From contig NC_090788.1 in assembly GCF_040054535.1 (NCBI RefSeq), positions 18,393,501-18,457,500 on the forward strand: a stretch of DNA of 64,000 nt, in the 5' to 3' direction. This stretch comes from Antennarius striatus. Its lineage: Eukaryota; Chordata; Actinopteri; Lophiiformes; Antennariidae. The notes beneath the pieces are model-generated. The model saw only the letters and a program-made list of their open reading frames with translations. It was not told the origin of the DNA and made no database searches. A program made the translations under genes and the position numbers. Below, piece by piece: positions 1-13,937 of the stretch (positions are counted from its first letter, which is position 1; each line of letters begins with the position of its first letter).

Positions 1-204
1 TGTAAATTTACATCAGTTTAACCCAACATTTCTTCTAAATTCATATTACCTTTCTAGCATGGCAATGTGAAGAGAATCTGCAGATTTCTGTGTTTTGGGT
101 CAAATTTTCTTGCGGCTCTCTTTACCTCAATCCTGTCTCACTTTGGCCACCAGGCCTTGTTTATTGATATAATAATGATATAATAATGATATAATAATAT
201 AATA

Positions 205-243
205 TAACCCTAACCCTAAACCCTAACCCATACCCTTACCCTA
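205..243 (+). repeat. Short interstitial telomere-like tract
   Basis: Three to four imperfect head-to-tail copies of CCCTAA, followed by degenerate CCCATA/CCCTTA units, lie inside AT-rich DNA. CCCTAA is the vertebrate telomere unit. The tract is too short and degenerate for a chromosome end, so it is probably an interstitial telomeric sequence. Confidence 0.6.
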
Positions 244-412
244 ATAATATATATTTCTATATATATATTATATACAGTATATATATACACAGTATATATA
301 TACACAGTATATATATATATATATACACAGTATTAATATACACAGTATATATATATATATATTTATTTATATTTATATATATATATACATATATTTATAT
401 AACTTAATAACA
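244..412. repeat. AT-rich TATA/ACACAG tandem repeat
   Basis: Alternating TA runs are interrupted at near-regular spacing by ACAC(A)GT, giving a loose unit of about 14-16 bp (TATATATACACAG). Low-complexity DNA with no coding potential. Confidence 0.7.
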
Positions 413-580
413 ACATATACACACATATATACTTACATATACTGTGGCTAAAGGGTGAGCTACCATTATTAAACAGATGCTAATAAATTGCTGCTACGCA
501 TTGAAGAGATCAGTTTATTGCTGTTGCTTCTTAATCCCTCCTCCCTTAAATAGTGCCTATGTCATGCCAAAGCATGCATG

Positions 581-2835
<2,255 letters not shown>

Positions 2836-2985
2836 TTATTTACTTACAAGCTCTTCAAATGAGTCTTGTAAGAAGACAGGAATAAGTGGTCCAAGAATAC
2901 TAAATGCAATAAAGGGTAAATGTTTCATTATTGGTCTTGGAGCTAAAGAGCTAACAACACTTTGCAATGATGATGGGGATGAGGG
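2836..2985 (-). CDS. Possible terminal exon, unknown protein
   Basis: On the minus strand a good 3' splice site (pyrimidine tract then TTATTAG) at 2986 opens a 49-codon frame that ends in TAA at 2836-2838, with AATAAA (2826-2831) just beyond. A consensus donor (CTT|GTAAGT) lies four codons before the stop, so it could instead be an internal exon. The peptide starts Ser/Pro-rich and has a hydrophobic centre (PFIAFSILGPLIPVF). It could belong to the zinc-finger-like locus upstream, but the linkage is unproven. An open frame of this length in AT-rich DNA can arise by chance. Confidence 0.2.
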   Translation of the reverse strand, partial: PSSPSSLQSVVSSLAPRPIMKHLPFIAFSILGPLIPVFLQDSFEELVSK

Positions 2986-3501
2986 CTAATAAGAAAAAAA
3001 AGAAAGAAAAGAGTAAAATGAATAAGTTTTTAATAAAATCTAGGTCTCAATTAGACTATAATATAGGTACAAAACAATGGTAAGTTATTTCAAACTGTTC
3101 TCTCGGGTTAAATAACACACTTTCAAAAGTATATAAGTATTTAAGAGAGTATTTAATGCCATATTTTACAAGAATGTTGTGCAGATCCACATTTTATTAA
3201 TCACAATCATACAGAAACTATAAACTAAATGGAATAAAAATGATGTGAACTGTTGTGTTCCAGCAGAAAATATACATCGCTTTAAGGTGTAGCATGTTTC
3301 CTGAGAGCCTTCATAAACATTAGACAAGAATAACGAATGAGCAACATTTTTTTCTCTAATTGCTGTATTTATTTCTTTGAGTTCCTTGGACCTTCAAACG
3401 TGAGACACTTGCCCTGAAAGGGACAAAGAAAACAATATGAAGCTTTATAAGAGAACCGTGGCACAAGCAGCGGTCTGTTTTACAGAAGCTGTGGGGCTGT
3501 C

Positions 3502-3507
3502 TTTATT
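3502..3507 (-). terminator. Candidate poly(A) signal AATAAA
   Basis: An AATAAA hexamer on the minus strand lies 8 nt beyond the TAA stop (3515-3517) of the zinc-finger-like exon. If used, the 3' UTR would be unusually short, so this is only suggestive. Confidence 0.3.
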
Positions 3508-3514
3508 TATATCT

Positions 3515-3766
3515 TTACAGAGTGGTTGTGCCAACCTCATGCCAGCGCAGGGTGTCAGGGGGCAGCCCCAGATGGCAGTGGGGACAGGTGTGGGTCTGAT
3601 CCAGCACTTCCTCATATCTCTTCCCCCAGCAGGGCCCCTCGCTGCCCCACAGGGGGCGACACGTGGAGTGAGAGGACCAGGCTACTCCAAAGTGAGGCCG
3701 AGGATCTGTCTGGTAGTTCATTTTTTCTCCACTAGAGGGCGGTGGTGACAAAGGTTCTGATTTCTC
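3515..3766 (-). CDS. Zinc-finger-like exon of unrecognised gene (exon C)
   Basis: A minus-strand exon-like block begins after GCTTTGCAG and reads 83 codons to TAA. It starts Glu/Ser/Pro-rich, then has an aromatic, charged core (FGVAWSSHSTC, LWGSEGPCWGKRYEEVL) and a CPHC ... H motif (HTCPHCHLGLPPDTLRWHE) resembling half or all of a small C2H2/C2HC zinc finger. If the finger is C2HC, the last Cys or His should follow shortly, so the true protein may leave this exon by a donor near GAG|GTTGGC instead of ending in GTTTL. Composition is clearly more protein-like than the surrounding DNA. It is probably downstream of the two exon-like blocks at 5.88-6.25 kb. I do not recognise the family. Confidence 0.5.
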   Translation of the reverse strand, partial: EKSEPLSPPPSSGEKMNYQTDPRPHFGVAWSSHSTCRPLWGSEGPCWGKRYEEVLDQTHTCPHCHLGLPPDTLRWHEVGTTTL

Positions 3767-5879
3767 CTGCAAAGCAGCGTTAAGGGAGAGAAGTTGTTAC
3801 CATGCATGGAAAATCTGACCTCAAACAAAACTATTAAGCTTTACAAAATAGCTTTAAGCCTTAGACTTTAGTGCAGTGCTAAAAAATCCTGAAGAACAGA
3901 GAATTAATTAGTTTACAATTCTGATTTTGAGGGCATGACTAATATGCCTTCCATGCAGAGAAAACTGAATACAGTACATATTAGTTCTATGAAAGCACAG
4001 TCCCATGATCATCATATTTATGACTCAGTACTCTGGCACTCAGTGTTGCAGTTTAAAGAGCCATGACATGATGAAGACATTTTTTTTGGGCTTTCATTGA
4101 GTGGAAAATACTCAAATAAATAGCATCATTGTTTTTAATAAGAGAACTGCTGTTGATATAAAATGCATAAAAGACAATGATCAATTAATTTAGGCCTATG
4201 TGACAGCTTTTTGGCGGCTAAAGCAGCTGTTGTTCAAATGTCTTTTTATACCAAGTGCAACATATATTTCAACAACACAAAGAAAGTCTTAAAAGTCTAC
4301 AATATGACAAATCTTTTCCATGCTCATTTATTTCATCTGTACATTTTAAAGACAACTTAATCGAAAACAGGACCTTTATTTTGTCATTTAGAATGGATTT
4401 CTTTTGATAAACCATTATTTCCAGCTAGATGGGGTTATATGGTCAGACTTTTGGGGGTAGGGCAGATGTTTGTGGGAGCAGAACATTTGCCATGACTATG
4501 TGAGTTATGCGACAAACACACATTCTAGCACATAAAACATGACTCATTTCACCATCTCATCATATGCATCATTGGTTGAGCAGATGTAGATGTTAAAGAA
4601 ATATAATTACACAGAGGAGGCAAAGACTACCAATCAATGGATGGAAATGAACATGTGTATTTATAACCAGGTTGTACGTAGGCACAGAAAAAAACCAACA
4701 CAATTTTACAGAAATGAATGCAGAACATTATTAATCACCTAATTTCTCTCAATCCATTTTAATATTGTTTATATTTCAAATCTATATTCTACTTTGCGAT
4801 CCTCCTTAAAGCGTGCACCACAATGTTATTACTTTGTATCGAAATGAAATGTGTAGAAATAAGTATCTTTCCTTATTTCTACAATATAAGAGTGTTATGT
4901 TAAGTGTTTTAGAGACACGCTGTTCAGTAAGAAATAGCATGTTGTGTTTTAATGAGGTGAAGGAGTTGTCAACATCACCCCATACAGAACCTGCAGAGTC
5001 CCCTCATGACAAGAAACAGTCAGCAAGTGAAATGAGGCGGCCATGTCAACATATATCAGCCTGAACCAGTAATAATAACAACTTACTAATTAACAAGTAA
5101 TGTTAGCTATTTGGTAGCTAAACTGAGTAACACACAAAGTACTTTGACATCCATATGTTCCCATAACATCATATTTCAAACTTTGAATCCTCAGTTTGAC
5201 TCATTTGTTGTAGAATGTTGTAGATAGAGATCTTAGCAATACCTGCGTCCAATAACACACCATTACGCAAAAAAAGCCACTGGCCTACAGAACAAATCAA
5301 AACACGGAGCTCAGTCTAATAGAACATAACACTATTTCAACCACACAAACCTAGAAACCCGTGTGTCACACTTAAAACATTAACAGATCTTTAAAACATC
5401 TCTTTCTAACGTGAATATGAATGTCCCATGAGACCTTTATAATTAACTGTAGTTCTTATCCCACCAGGTATTTCATTATGAAACCCTTACAAAAATCAGC
5501 CTCTTACTGCATGAGCTCATCTATTGTTAAAACTCATCTATTGTTAAAACTGTTTGCGCATTTTTCCCCCCATTGATATTAAACAGGTCATGAGTTCAGC
5601 TTGTGTTTGTAAAATGAAATTAGAGAGAAAATTGATTCTCACAGCTAATCAGCGAAGAGAGAGAGAGAGAGAGGGAAAGCTCTGCACACTTCCGGCTGTG
5701 AAATTATGCATTTTGTCAGAAACCTGTCTTGGAGTTTCAGCTCGATGCTCTGAATCAAGAGACCTCAGACAATACCAGCAGGGTCCAGAGGGCCGACCTG
5801 TCCACACGCAAACACAGAGTTACTGTCCAGCATCACATGAGCCACATATCTGTGTCATTCATGTGTGTCTGTGGATTAC

Positions 5880-6033
5880 TGTGTGTGTTGTGGGGATTCA
5901 GTGACACTGAAGGGGGGATCGGCTCTTCCTCTGTCAGCTGGGGGGACCATGGGAGGCATTCGGCATCGTCCTGTCTGTCTGTGGCGATCGGAGTCTCCTG
6001 TGCTGGGGTCTCTGCATCACCGATACACACATC
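5880..6033 (-). CDS. Acidic Pro-rich exon of unrecognised gene (exon B)
   Basis: The block starts after ATTTTGGACAG on the minus strand. It joins the preceding exon (6168-6245) exactly in frame, and the combined frame stays open where the unspliced frame has a stop just upstream. It encodes about 51 acidic, Pro/Thr-rich residues (for example DVCIGDAETPAQETP and PQLTEEEPIPPS), which look disordered. The 3' boundary is uncertain: the best donor I see is ACA|GTAATC, a weak match that leaves phase 1, whereas exon C begins in phase 0. At least one small exon is therefore missing, or this boundary is wrong. Confidence 0.35.
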
Positions 6034-6167
6034 CTGTCCAAAATGTCATCAATCACAACCGAGGAATGTGTAAACATCTTAAGTAATGAGTGGCCTTGAA
6101 ATTCCCTAGTGACTATAAATAAATTAATGTATTTTTAATGCTGGTTTTGTGTTTGTATTTGCTCTAC

Positions 6168-6245
6168 CTGTCCATTACAGGTCCTGCTGCTGACCTGGCC
6201 GTCCTCCTCTGGTGCTGGTGGGAGATTTGGGGGCCCTTCACTCAT
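6168..6245 (-). CDS. Start exon of unrecognised zinc-finger-like gene (exon A)
   Basis: On the minus strand an ATG at 6245-6243 lies four nucleotides inside an exon that follows a strong acceptor (CTCTCTCACCCAG). The frame runs 26 codons (MSEGPPNLPPAPEEDG...) to a consensus donor CAG|GTAGAG, phase 0. An upstream untranslated exon is implied because the acceptor precedes the ATG. The peptide is Pro/Glu-rich, like that of exon B. I infer the gene from splice signals and composition only; no family is recognised. Confidence 0.4.
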
Positions 6246-6590
6246 CCTACTGGGTGAGAGAGAGAGCATATTTAAAAGCATGTCTTCCAGACTACCTGAC
6301 TAGGAGGTTATCAGCTCAGAAATATTTAGTTTATTACAGCAGCTACTGATACTCTCATAATGGCCTGATTGGGATTAAACATCCAGATGTCATGTCTTTA
6401 CCTTTGGGTATCGCCCCCCTGTTCCGGTCTCCCTCCATCCCTGCTCATGTGTCCGGTGTGTTGTTTCCTCCAAATCCCACCGTTCTTTGACTTTTCCCTC
6501 TCCTTTACCCTTTCTGTTCTCAACGCCACAACCTCTCTGACATCTCACCCAATCCAACCCCCATCCAACACCACTCTCTCCATCTCTATC

Positions 6591-6622
<32 letters not shown>

Positions 6623-7139
6623 CATCTGTGAAACGGAAACTCCGGCCTTTCAATATTTGATGTGTCTGAATAGCTCACAAGCAGGTTTCTGTAAAGGGTA
6701 ATCAGCTGAGGGCTCTCATGTGTCTGTGGTTGAGTCTACTTTGACACAAACAAGCCTCTTGAGACCAACACTGAATATAAAATCCTAAAAACAATGTCGC
6801 CAGAATGTTTCAGACAACACCATACTTCTGCTCCTGAGATTAAAACAATCACTGGACGCAAAATTCACTCTGTCTTGTTTATATCCACACCATTACAATG
6901 GATTGTATTTCTTTGAACACTCCAAAACACCGGCTCAAAGTTTAATAAACAACTAATGTCTATCCGATTAATATTTCTCCGTATTTGTTTTATGTATTGT
7001 ATGTCACTCGCGCCTCCATCTGTATCTGTTTTGAGGGTCTTGTATTATGTATGTTTAATTTTTCTGCTTTTAATTGTATTCGAGGAGGGGCATTTTCACA
7101 GACATGAGATATTTTATAGCACAATCAACATAAACACTA

Positions 7140-7687
7140 CAGTGATACCTCTACTTACGAATGTCTCTACTTAGGAAATTTTCTACTTACGAAATATCTC
7201 AGCAGGAAAATATTACCTCTACTTATGAAAGAAATTTCGACTTAAGTAACGTAAAAACACAGTATCGGCTGATATTCAAATCTCCCACAGGTTCTTGAAC
7301 GCAACATTCTCATAGCTGCTCTGCTATCGGCTATTACCTATTACGTATATCCCTGGCATCCCATTGGCTAAGAGAGATGCCACTCAACCTCTGTGTGGAG
7401 CTAGAACGGTGCTTATGGAGTGTCTCGGCATTCGGCACTCTACCCGTGAGGTTTTCTGATAGTTTTCAGTACGTTTTCGCTATGGACCCCAAGAAAGTGA
7501 CGGAGAAAAGAGGAAAAGAAAAAGACGAAGAAGCATTTTTATGCTTTATAAAACATTTATTTCTGAATTTTTGTGGGCTTGGAACGGATTAGGGCATTTG
7601 TATGGAAAACGCGTCGCTACTTACGTAATTTTTCTACTTACGTAATTTCTTCCGGAACCAATTGATTTCGTAAGTAGAGGTACCACG
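7140..7687 (+). mobile_element. Tigger/pogo-like DNA element, non-autonomous
   Basis: The ends are inverted repeats (left CAGTGATACCTCTACTTACG; right CGTAAGTAGAGGTACCAC) flanked by TA on both sides, as expected for Tc1/mariner-pogo insertion. Subterminal copies of the CTACTTACG motif recur at 7182-7194 and 7616-7645. An ATG at 7482 opens a short Lys-rich frame (MDPKKVTEKRGKEKDEE) that stops at about 7590; this resembles the N-terminus of Tigger-type transposases and suggests an internally deleted copy. No full transposase is present. Confidence 0.7.
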
Positions 7688-7689
7688 TA

Positions 7690-10197
7690 TGAGAGGAGAA
7701 CTGCCAAATGCTAACAGTGGAACCGATCTGAAGTCAAAGGGCCTGCGTTGTTTTCCTGAGGACCAGGTCATTAGTTCAGATGACTCATAGTGAAAGTAAG
7801 TGTATTTACAAACTATACATTCTGCTTACTTCGGAGATTAAAATTAAAATTAAGCACACAAGACATATTTTGATGTTCCATAATATACAAATCGGTCATG
7901 TTAAATTCTTCACATCATGTGAGAAGAGCCATTCTGATGCCGAATACTTAACATTTGATATTAACTCATAATTCAAGCCTTGTTCTCCCAGCTGTAGCTG
8001 TATGTATGTGACTTTTCATATTTGTTCATCCAGGACCGCAATCGTGTACACACAAACTGGAGTGTATTGTATGTCCCTCATTCTTCCAGCAGAGGGCGCA
8101 AGAGTATTTGTTCTGTGACTTCTGTGCCATCCGTGGACAAACAATCCCACATCCACAGCATCACTTCAGAGCCTTTCTTTCATTCTTTTGTTTCATCACC
8201 TGTTTTGTCCTACACTTATTTTATGCCGTCTCCCCTCATCCAGAGGCATTTCTTGTATGAGAGGTTTGCTGTTATTATGTTTGAACTTCCTCATTGACAT
8301 GAGCTTTTACAATTTAAAAAAAAAGAAGAAAATCTATATAATCCTTTAAGATGACAGGCACCACACATCAATGAGTGCAATTTATAGCTACAATTTAACT
8401 CGATGATTGACTCGGGTTTTAATTTCAGGGTTGTTTTGAAGAGCTATGGAATGTGTGTGTGTGCGTGTGCGTGCGTTTGTGTGTGTGTGCATGCGATTGT
8501 GTTTGTGTGTGTGTGTCTGCCTTTGCATGTGTATGCACGTATTCCTGTAAATGCACTGCAGGTAAGAGGTAATTTGACTGTTTTTTTCCTGTATATGTGT
8601 TTTTTGTGGGAGGAGGAAGACGGGAACATAAGTGGCGATGACTCACCAGTCTTTTGTGACAGTGTTGCAGAGAGAGTGATTTTCACCAATTTCCCTCCCT
8701 TGGGGCTTGCATACAAAACAAGAAATGGAGAGAGGATGAAAAAAAAAAAGAGAAGGAAAAGAAGGTTGTGTGTTTGGGAGCATTAAGGAAGGGTTGAGGG
8801 CATGGATAATTGAAGAGGAAAATAGGAGAAGATGGGAAAGAAGGTAGAGAAGAAGAGATGAAAGGAGACAGTAAAAGGACAAGGGCTGAAGAGCTCATGA
8901 ACAAAGGATGCCGTTTCAAAGGAGTCTCCAGTTTCTGTTGTCCTAATGGCTGGTGAAAGCATGGCTGATGAGGCTTGTTATGTATGTTGCCAGTTTAACA
9001 GGCAACAAAATTAACAAAGGTGGACAAGAGAGGCACCGTACCCAGGTTCAGATTTAAATTTAAAGACCTGTTTGTGGTCAGGTGGGCTTCATCCTGATTT
9101 TTCAAGGATCAGTGATAGAGAAATTTTAAATATCAAGTCATCACCTACAGTTATTCACATATCAGCTTTGTTGTGTCCATCAGCAAACGTAGTGGCGCAC
9201 CACTCCCTGTATTTTGGCTCACAGGCATTGCTTTGTAAACATGTTTTTCTCTGATGCGTGATCATTTTACATCTCCACACTCATTGCAACGTCTTCATCC
9301 TCTGGTCATGAAATGCTGGTCAGAGTTTCAAAATGAAAATGTAATAAACAGCTGTGAAAGCACAGTATTGTATAAATATGGATTTAAGATATAAAGGATG
9401 CCATAGAAAAGAAAAAAACTCGGAATGCAATCCTTTACAAACAAACTTGTTATGGATAAGCGATGCTGTTTGAAGCCATGTAATAATTCATTTAAAACAA
9501 TCATGCTTCTCAAAGTAATCACATCTCCTTTCATACCTAGGCAAGAAACTGTCCAATGACCCAATGTTTACCTGTGGAAGCATCCAGATATGTTTTTCCA
9601 ACCATGCAACGACTTCCATGCAACGACTTTTGATTTTCCGAGGTCTTACTTCAAAGTTTGAATTATATATTTTAAAAAAATATAAATTTCAGCCATTAAA
9701 TCGTCTTTTTACTGTTTTCTTTTGATTATATATGTTAAATGTTTAGGAAACAACCCCATTGTGTGTGTGTTTTTGTGTAGTCTGCAGCATTCTCATCTTT
9801 ACAATCAGATTTCATGACGTGCCGAAAATCAAATCATATCCACAACTCTACTGAAGTAAATCAAGATACTCAAATAGATGCCAAAAACAGGACAATGGAT
9901 GTCAAGTTTATCGTTAAACCCAGCATTGCTCGTCTTTGTAGTTGTGAGAGGATGTATTTTCGTTAATAAATCATAACACTGGAGACTACTGGGTAGGAAA
10001 AGGTTTCCTGAAGTCAGGCTACAAACTCAGCAACAAAGATCGCTGACGTCACTGGTTCAAACCAGAAATCCTTTCATAGCAAAAATATACCGTAAGCTTA
10101 CCGCTGAAGAGTGGAGCATCATGGGACAGAAAACTGCAGTCAAAATCAATAACTTTTACTACATTTTCTTTGCCTGGTATGACTAGTCGTCTTTTCA
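7690..10197. other. Intergenic, with GT repeat and purine-rich tract
   Basis: Contains a degenerate (GT)n at 8452-8517 and a strongly purine-rich + strand at about 8724-8880 (poly-A/G with GGAAAAGAAGG motifs). No supported exon. Confidence 0.5.
8452..8517. repeat. Degenerate (GT)n microsatellite
   Basis: GT dinucleotides interrupted by GC, CA and TT steps over about 66 bp. Confidence 0.85.
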
Positions 10198-10198
10198 T

Positions 10199-10452
10199 GG
10201 TAGCTGTGGCTCAGGCAGGACAGCAGTCATCCAGTTTCTGAATGGGTGATGGTCCGATCCCCGGCCCAAGGGCCCCCACTGCCTGCATGTTAATTGCTGT
10301 GTGAATGATAATCGCTCATGATGAGCAGGTGGTGCCTTGTTTTGTGTAATAGCCTCTGTGCGTGACTGGGTAAATGCTGGCTTGTGCTTTGTAGCTTTTT
10401 GAGTGGTTCAGACTAGAAAGGTGCTGCACAAGTACAGTCCATTCATCATTTA
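10199..10452 (+). mobile_element. tRNA-derived SINE
   Basis: The start has an A-box-like TAGCTGTGGCTCAGG and, about 50 bp on, a B-box-like GGTCCGATCCC (10250-10260), the internal RNA polymerase III promoter of tRNA-derived SINEs. The 3' part (TTTGAGTGGTTCAGACTAGA ... GTGCTGCACAAGTACAGTCC) has the form of the tail shared by widespread fish SINEs. The family name is not assigned. Point differences in the A box suggest an old, inactive copy. Confidence 0.6.
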
Positions 10453-10455
10453 GCA

Positions 10456-13400
10456 GTGGGACTGGAATAATGGCTTCAATTATCATTAAATACAGCGTAC
10501 ATGCAGTAAATATGTGATCATTATCTGGTAAAACTGTGACCAGGATCATGCCGAAAATTTACAGGAACACGGTAGTGAGCTGTGTGTTCATTTCAAGAAG
10601 TATACTGTAATTCTAAGAAGCTGGAAAGAAATATAGAACTTTGGTGGGGAATTTGCTGTTACCTGTGCATTTACAGTGTAATGTTTTACAGTGAATCTAC
10701 CCTAGAGTTAGCAAACACCATGGTTACCTAACTGAAGTACCACAAAACATGAGAAAATAAGCAACGTTTGGTCACCCAATGGTCAAAATGGACCAGATAT
10801 TATGTTATTTACAGACAGATCGTATAAATCTAGGTGTTCATGGATTCTGCTCTGTGGCAGTAGCAGTGGGCAAAATAAGGGTTGGTCACGTTGCGTTGGA
10901 CAATGTATTTACCAGCAGGTATTCAAGTAAAACTATAATATTTTCATAGGATCCTGTAGTCCAGTTCAGCATGAAAACAACGGATTAAAGTAGCCACAAG
11001 AAGCAAGAAGCAATGAGCTATAACCACATGTCAAGAAGCTTGAAACACACCACATAATGTTAGTGTGTTTGTAAGGGTGCTTTGATTCTGTTTTCTGTGT
11101 TTGTGTTAATTTATTGAACCAACACTCGTCCAATCAGAAATTTTACCACTGTGGCTCATTTTACACCTTCAGTGTATGAAAATATGTGGCCTAAACACCT
11201 CTAAACATCACATCCTTAGACATGAATTTAAAAATGTATATACCATGTATCACTGACATTTAATATTGTAGTTCTGTTGTTGAAAGTGATCATCATAATG
11301 AGATTCTAATGTTGAGCAGAGGTATCAATTAAACTATCACTGTACTAGTGGCCGACGTGTCTCCTGGTGTCTGCCTCTGTACATGCAGGGGTGGCTTGGA
11401 TGCTTTACTAAAGAACTGCATCGCTTTCAATCCCTTTGTCTTACCAGTTGGATTCATACCAGAATTTGTGCCATTGAGAGTTGAAGCCTTTTAGAAAATT
11501 GAAATTACATTTTAATTATAGCTCACCCACAAGGAAAATCAAATCGACTACTATAAGGACATAATGTGATCTAAAGCTTGACACACAATTATCCCACTGT
11601 GCTGGAAATGTTTAAATCTTAATTGTGTAGTGGGCCACAGCTTTATGAATGTGGTCATGTAAATAGCAGCATTTCAGCTGTGTTCTCTTTGTTCACAGCT
11701 TGGCAGCAAGGTGTGAAATAGGATGTAATCAAGGACCTCTTTCCAGTGTGTGAGCGTCCTCCACGTGGACATTGTGTTTCTTAAGGCCGGAGCTGCTTCG
11801 CCACATCTTCTGGTCTCAAAACTGAACTGTCTCACGTTCTAGAACAGGCCTTTCATTCAACACCCATCAGTGTTTGGACATTCACTTCATTAAAATGTCT
11901 GATGACTGAGCTCAGAGAACAGAACCACTTAGTAACCCACCTTTATATTGTTGAAAAGTTTAACAAATGTTAACTTAACTCGTGATTCGACGCACTGACG
12001 TTTTCTTGAGAGTAATATTCTAATCATGTCGAGACATATTCAGATTACTGTCGCTACATTCAGTCAGAATCTGTTCAAAAGCTTCTCTTTGTAGACCCGC
12101 GGTGGGGGTCCAACATTTACTCACTGCTGGTGTGATGGTCTGGAAAAATTTTTTAAAAAGCACATTTAAATCTAAGATTTTGAGAAAATTTTCACTTGAT
12201 TTTGAAAAATAATTATGATAACACATTAAATGATCAAAAAATTATGCTATATAACTAAACTAATCCAATAAGTCTTCATTTATTTGCTTGATTTTATTGA
12301 AATAAAAATGCATTTGAATCCAAACTTTGAATGATTAAAAACAGATCTAGATTAGATGACGAATGACTCAGTATTGATTATTTTGATTTGTTGACAAGCT
12401 CATCTTACTCTTGTCATACAAGATGAACAAATGATTAAAAGATGTAGATGTTTCCCCTGCATCTTACAGATCTGTGTAGTTAAAAGTTCTCAAATCCAAT
12501 TGCTGATGGTGAGACCTAAACAAGTGGATAAATACTGAGGAAAGCAGATCGGAGAAAATTAGCATCCAAATATTGAAAACTTTTCCCCTACCAAGCCTGA
12601 AAAGGTGATCCACGGCTTCCTATAACATTTTAAATTGAGTGAACTATTAAAGTTATAATAACGGTTTTTAACAGTGGATCACTTAAGAGCTCCGCCTACC
12701 CCCCCCCCTTCCCAAAATGTACTGTATACAATTTTGTATTCTTTTACTTGACAACATTAGTAGGAAAAATGGTGGTTTCCATTTAAGAAAGAAAGGAGAA
12801 ACTACATGTTGAGGAATTATTATCTAGTAAATGATGTGATAAATGATGATAAATGCATGCTGACAAGCAATACAATCATGTAAAATGTAAATAGAAATTT
12901 ACTCACAGGTTTGCTTCCACTGTTCTCTTGTGATCATGTTCTTACTGGCTGTGTTTTTGTCCCAGTTGAAGAGCTTACTGGTGTCCAGTGGCATTGGTAG
13001 CTGTTATTATAGATCCAATAACATATTTACTGTGGCTTCAATAAATAGATGAAGGTACATGCTGAATTAAAAATCTGAATTCATAACTGGTGTCCAAGAA
13101 TCATCGGACAGGCCAAAATAAAACCATGAAAAGTACTATTCCAATCAAATGGGGGAGTGAGCCAGCGTGATTACATGTATTTAGATTATAGTGACAGCCT
13201 TTTTGTTGCTGCCAGGGTTTGTAGCTCTGACAGCATACATAAGGGTTGTTATGAAGCCAAACCAGTAGCAGCAGAAGCGTCTGAAGGAAATATAGCAGAA
13301 TGGCACTCTGCCCATGTGAGGAGTGAGGAGGAGGTGTGGAAGCAAAATATGGCATAACTGTTGGACCCAAACATCTTTTCAGTGGCTGATTGGTTGGCTC

Positions 13401-13470
13401 CAGTCAGGGGCAAACACGACTCAATCTTTATCTTGAATGCCAGCAGCTAAATGAGTATACAACTCAAAGA
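10456..13470. other. Intergenic stretch
   Basis: AT-rich, with a poly-C run near 12700. I see no gene, RNA gene or clear repeat family on either strand. Confidence 0.5.
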
Positions 13471-13473
13471 GAA

Positions 13474-13497
13474 CGTGTATGTATGTGTGTGCGTGTC

Positions 13498-13532
<35 letters not shown>
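13474..13532. repeat. (GT)n microsatellite
   Basis: Near-pure GT for about 40 bp, preceded by GTAT/GTGC variants. Confidence 0.9.
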
Positions 13533-13534
<2 letters not shown>

Positions 13535-13937
13535 TTGAGAGTGTGGTCCTGCGCAGTGAAGTGTACAGATGGATGACTCATCCGCCAATCATGTGACTCA
13601 TCAATCACTGCAGTTACCATTTCCTCCCTCCTGAATTTTTCCATTCTTCAGATATTAGCGCACCTTTTATTTCCATCTTCTTACTTACTTGATATGTTTG
13701 ATGCACTGAAGGTGTAACAAGTTCCGTCTATAGGGTTTTCTGTTCATTTATCTTCATGCTGGTGCAGCCGTGACTTCTGTGAGTCATGCTTTCACCGATC
13801 GACTCCTTCTTTCAGGAATTTCAGTTTGTTTTGCCCCAGAAGAATGAGGTACTATTCATATATTTGCTGCTATCAGTTGCAACATACCCTTGACCAAAAA
13901 TCCATGAAAAAAACTGAGCTTTAATAAAATAATTGCT

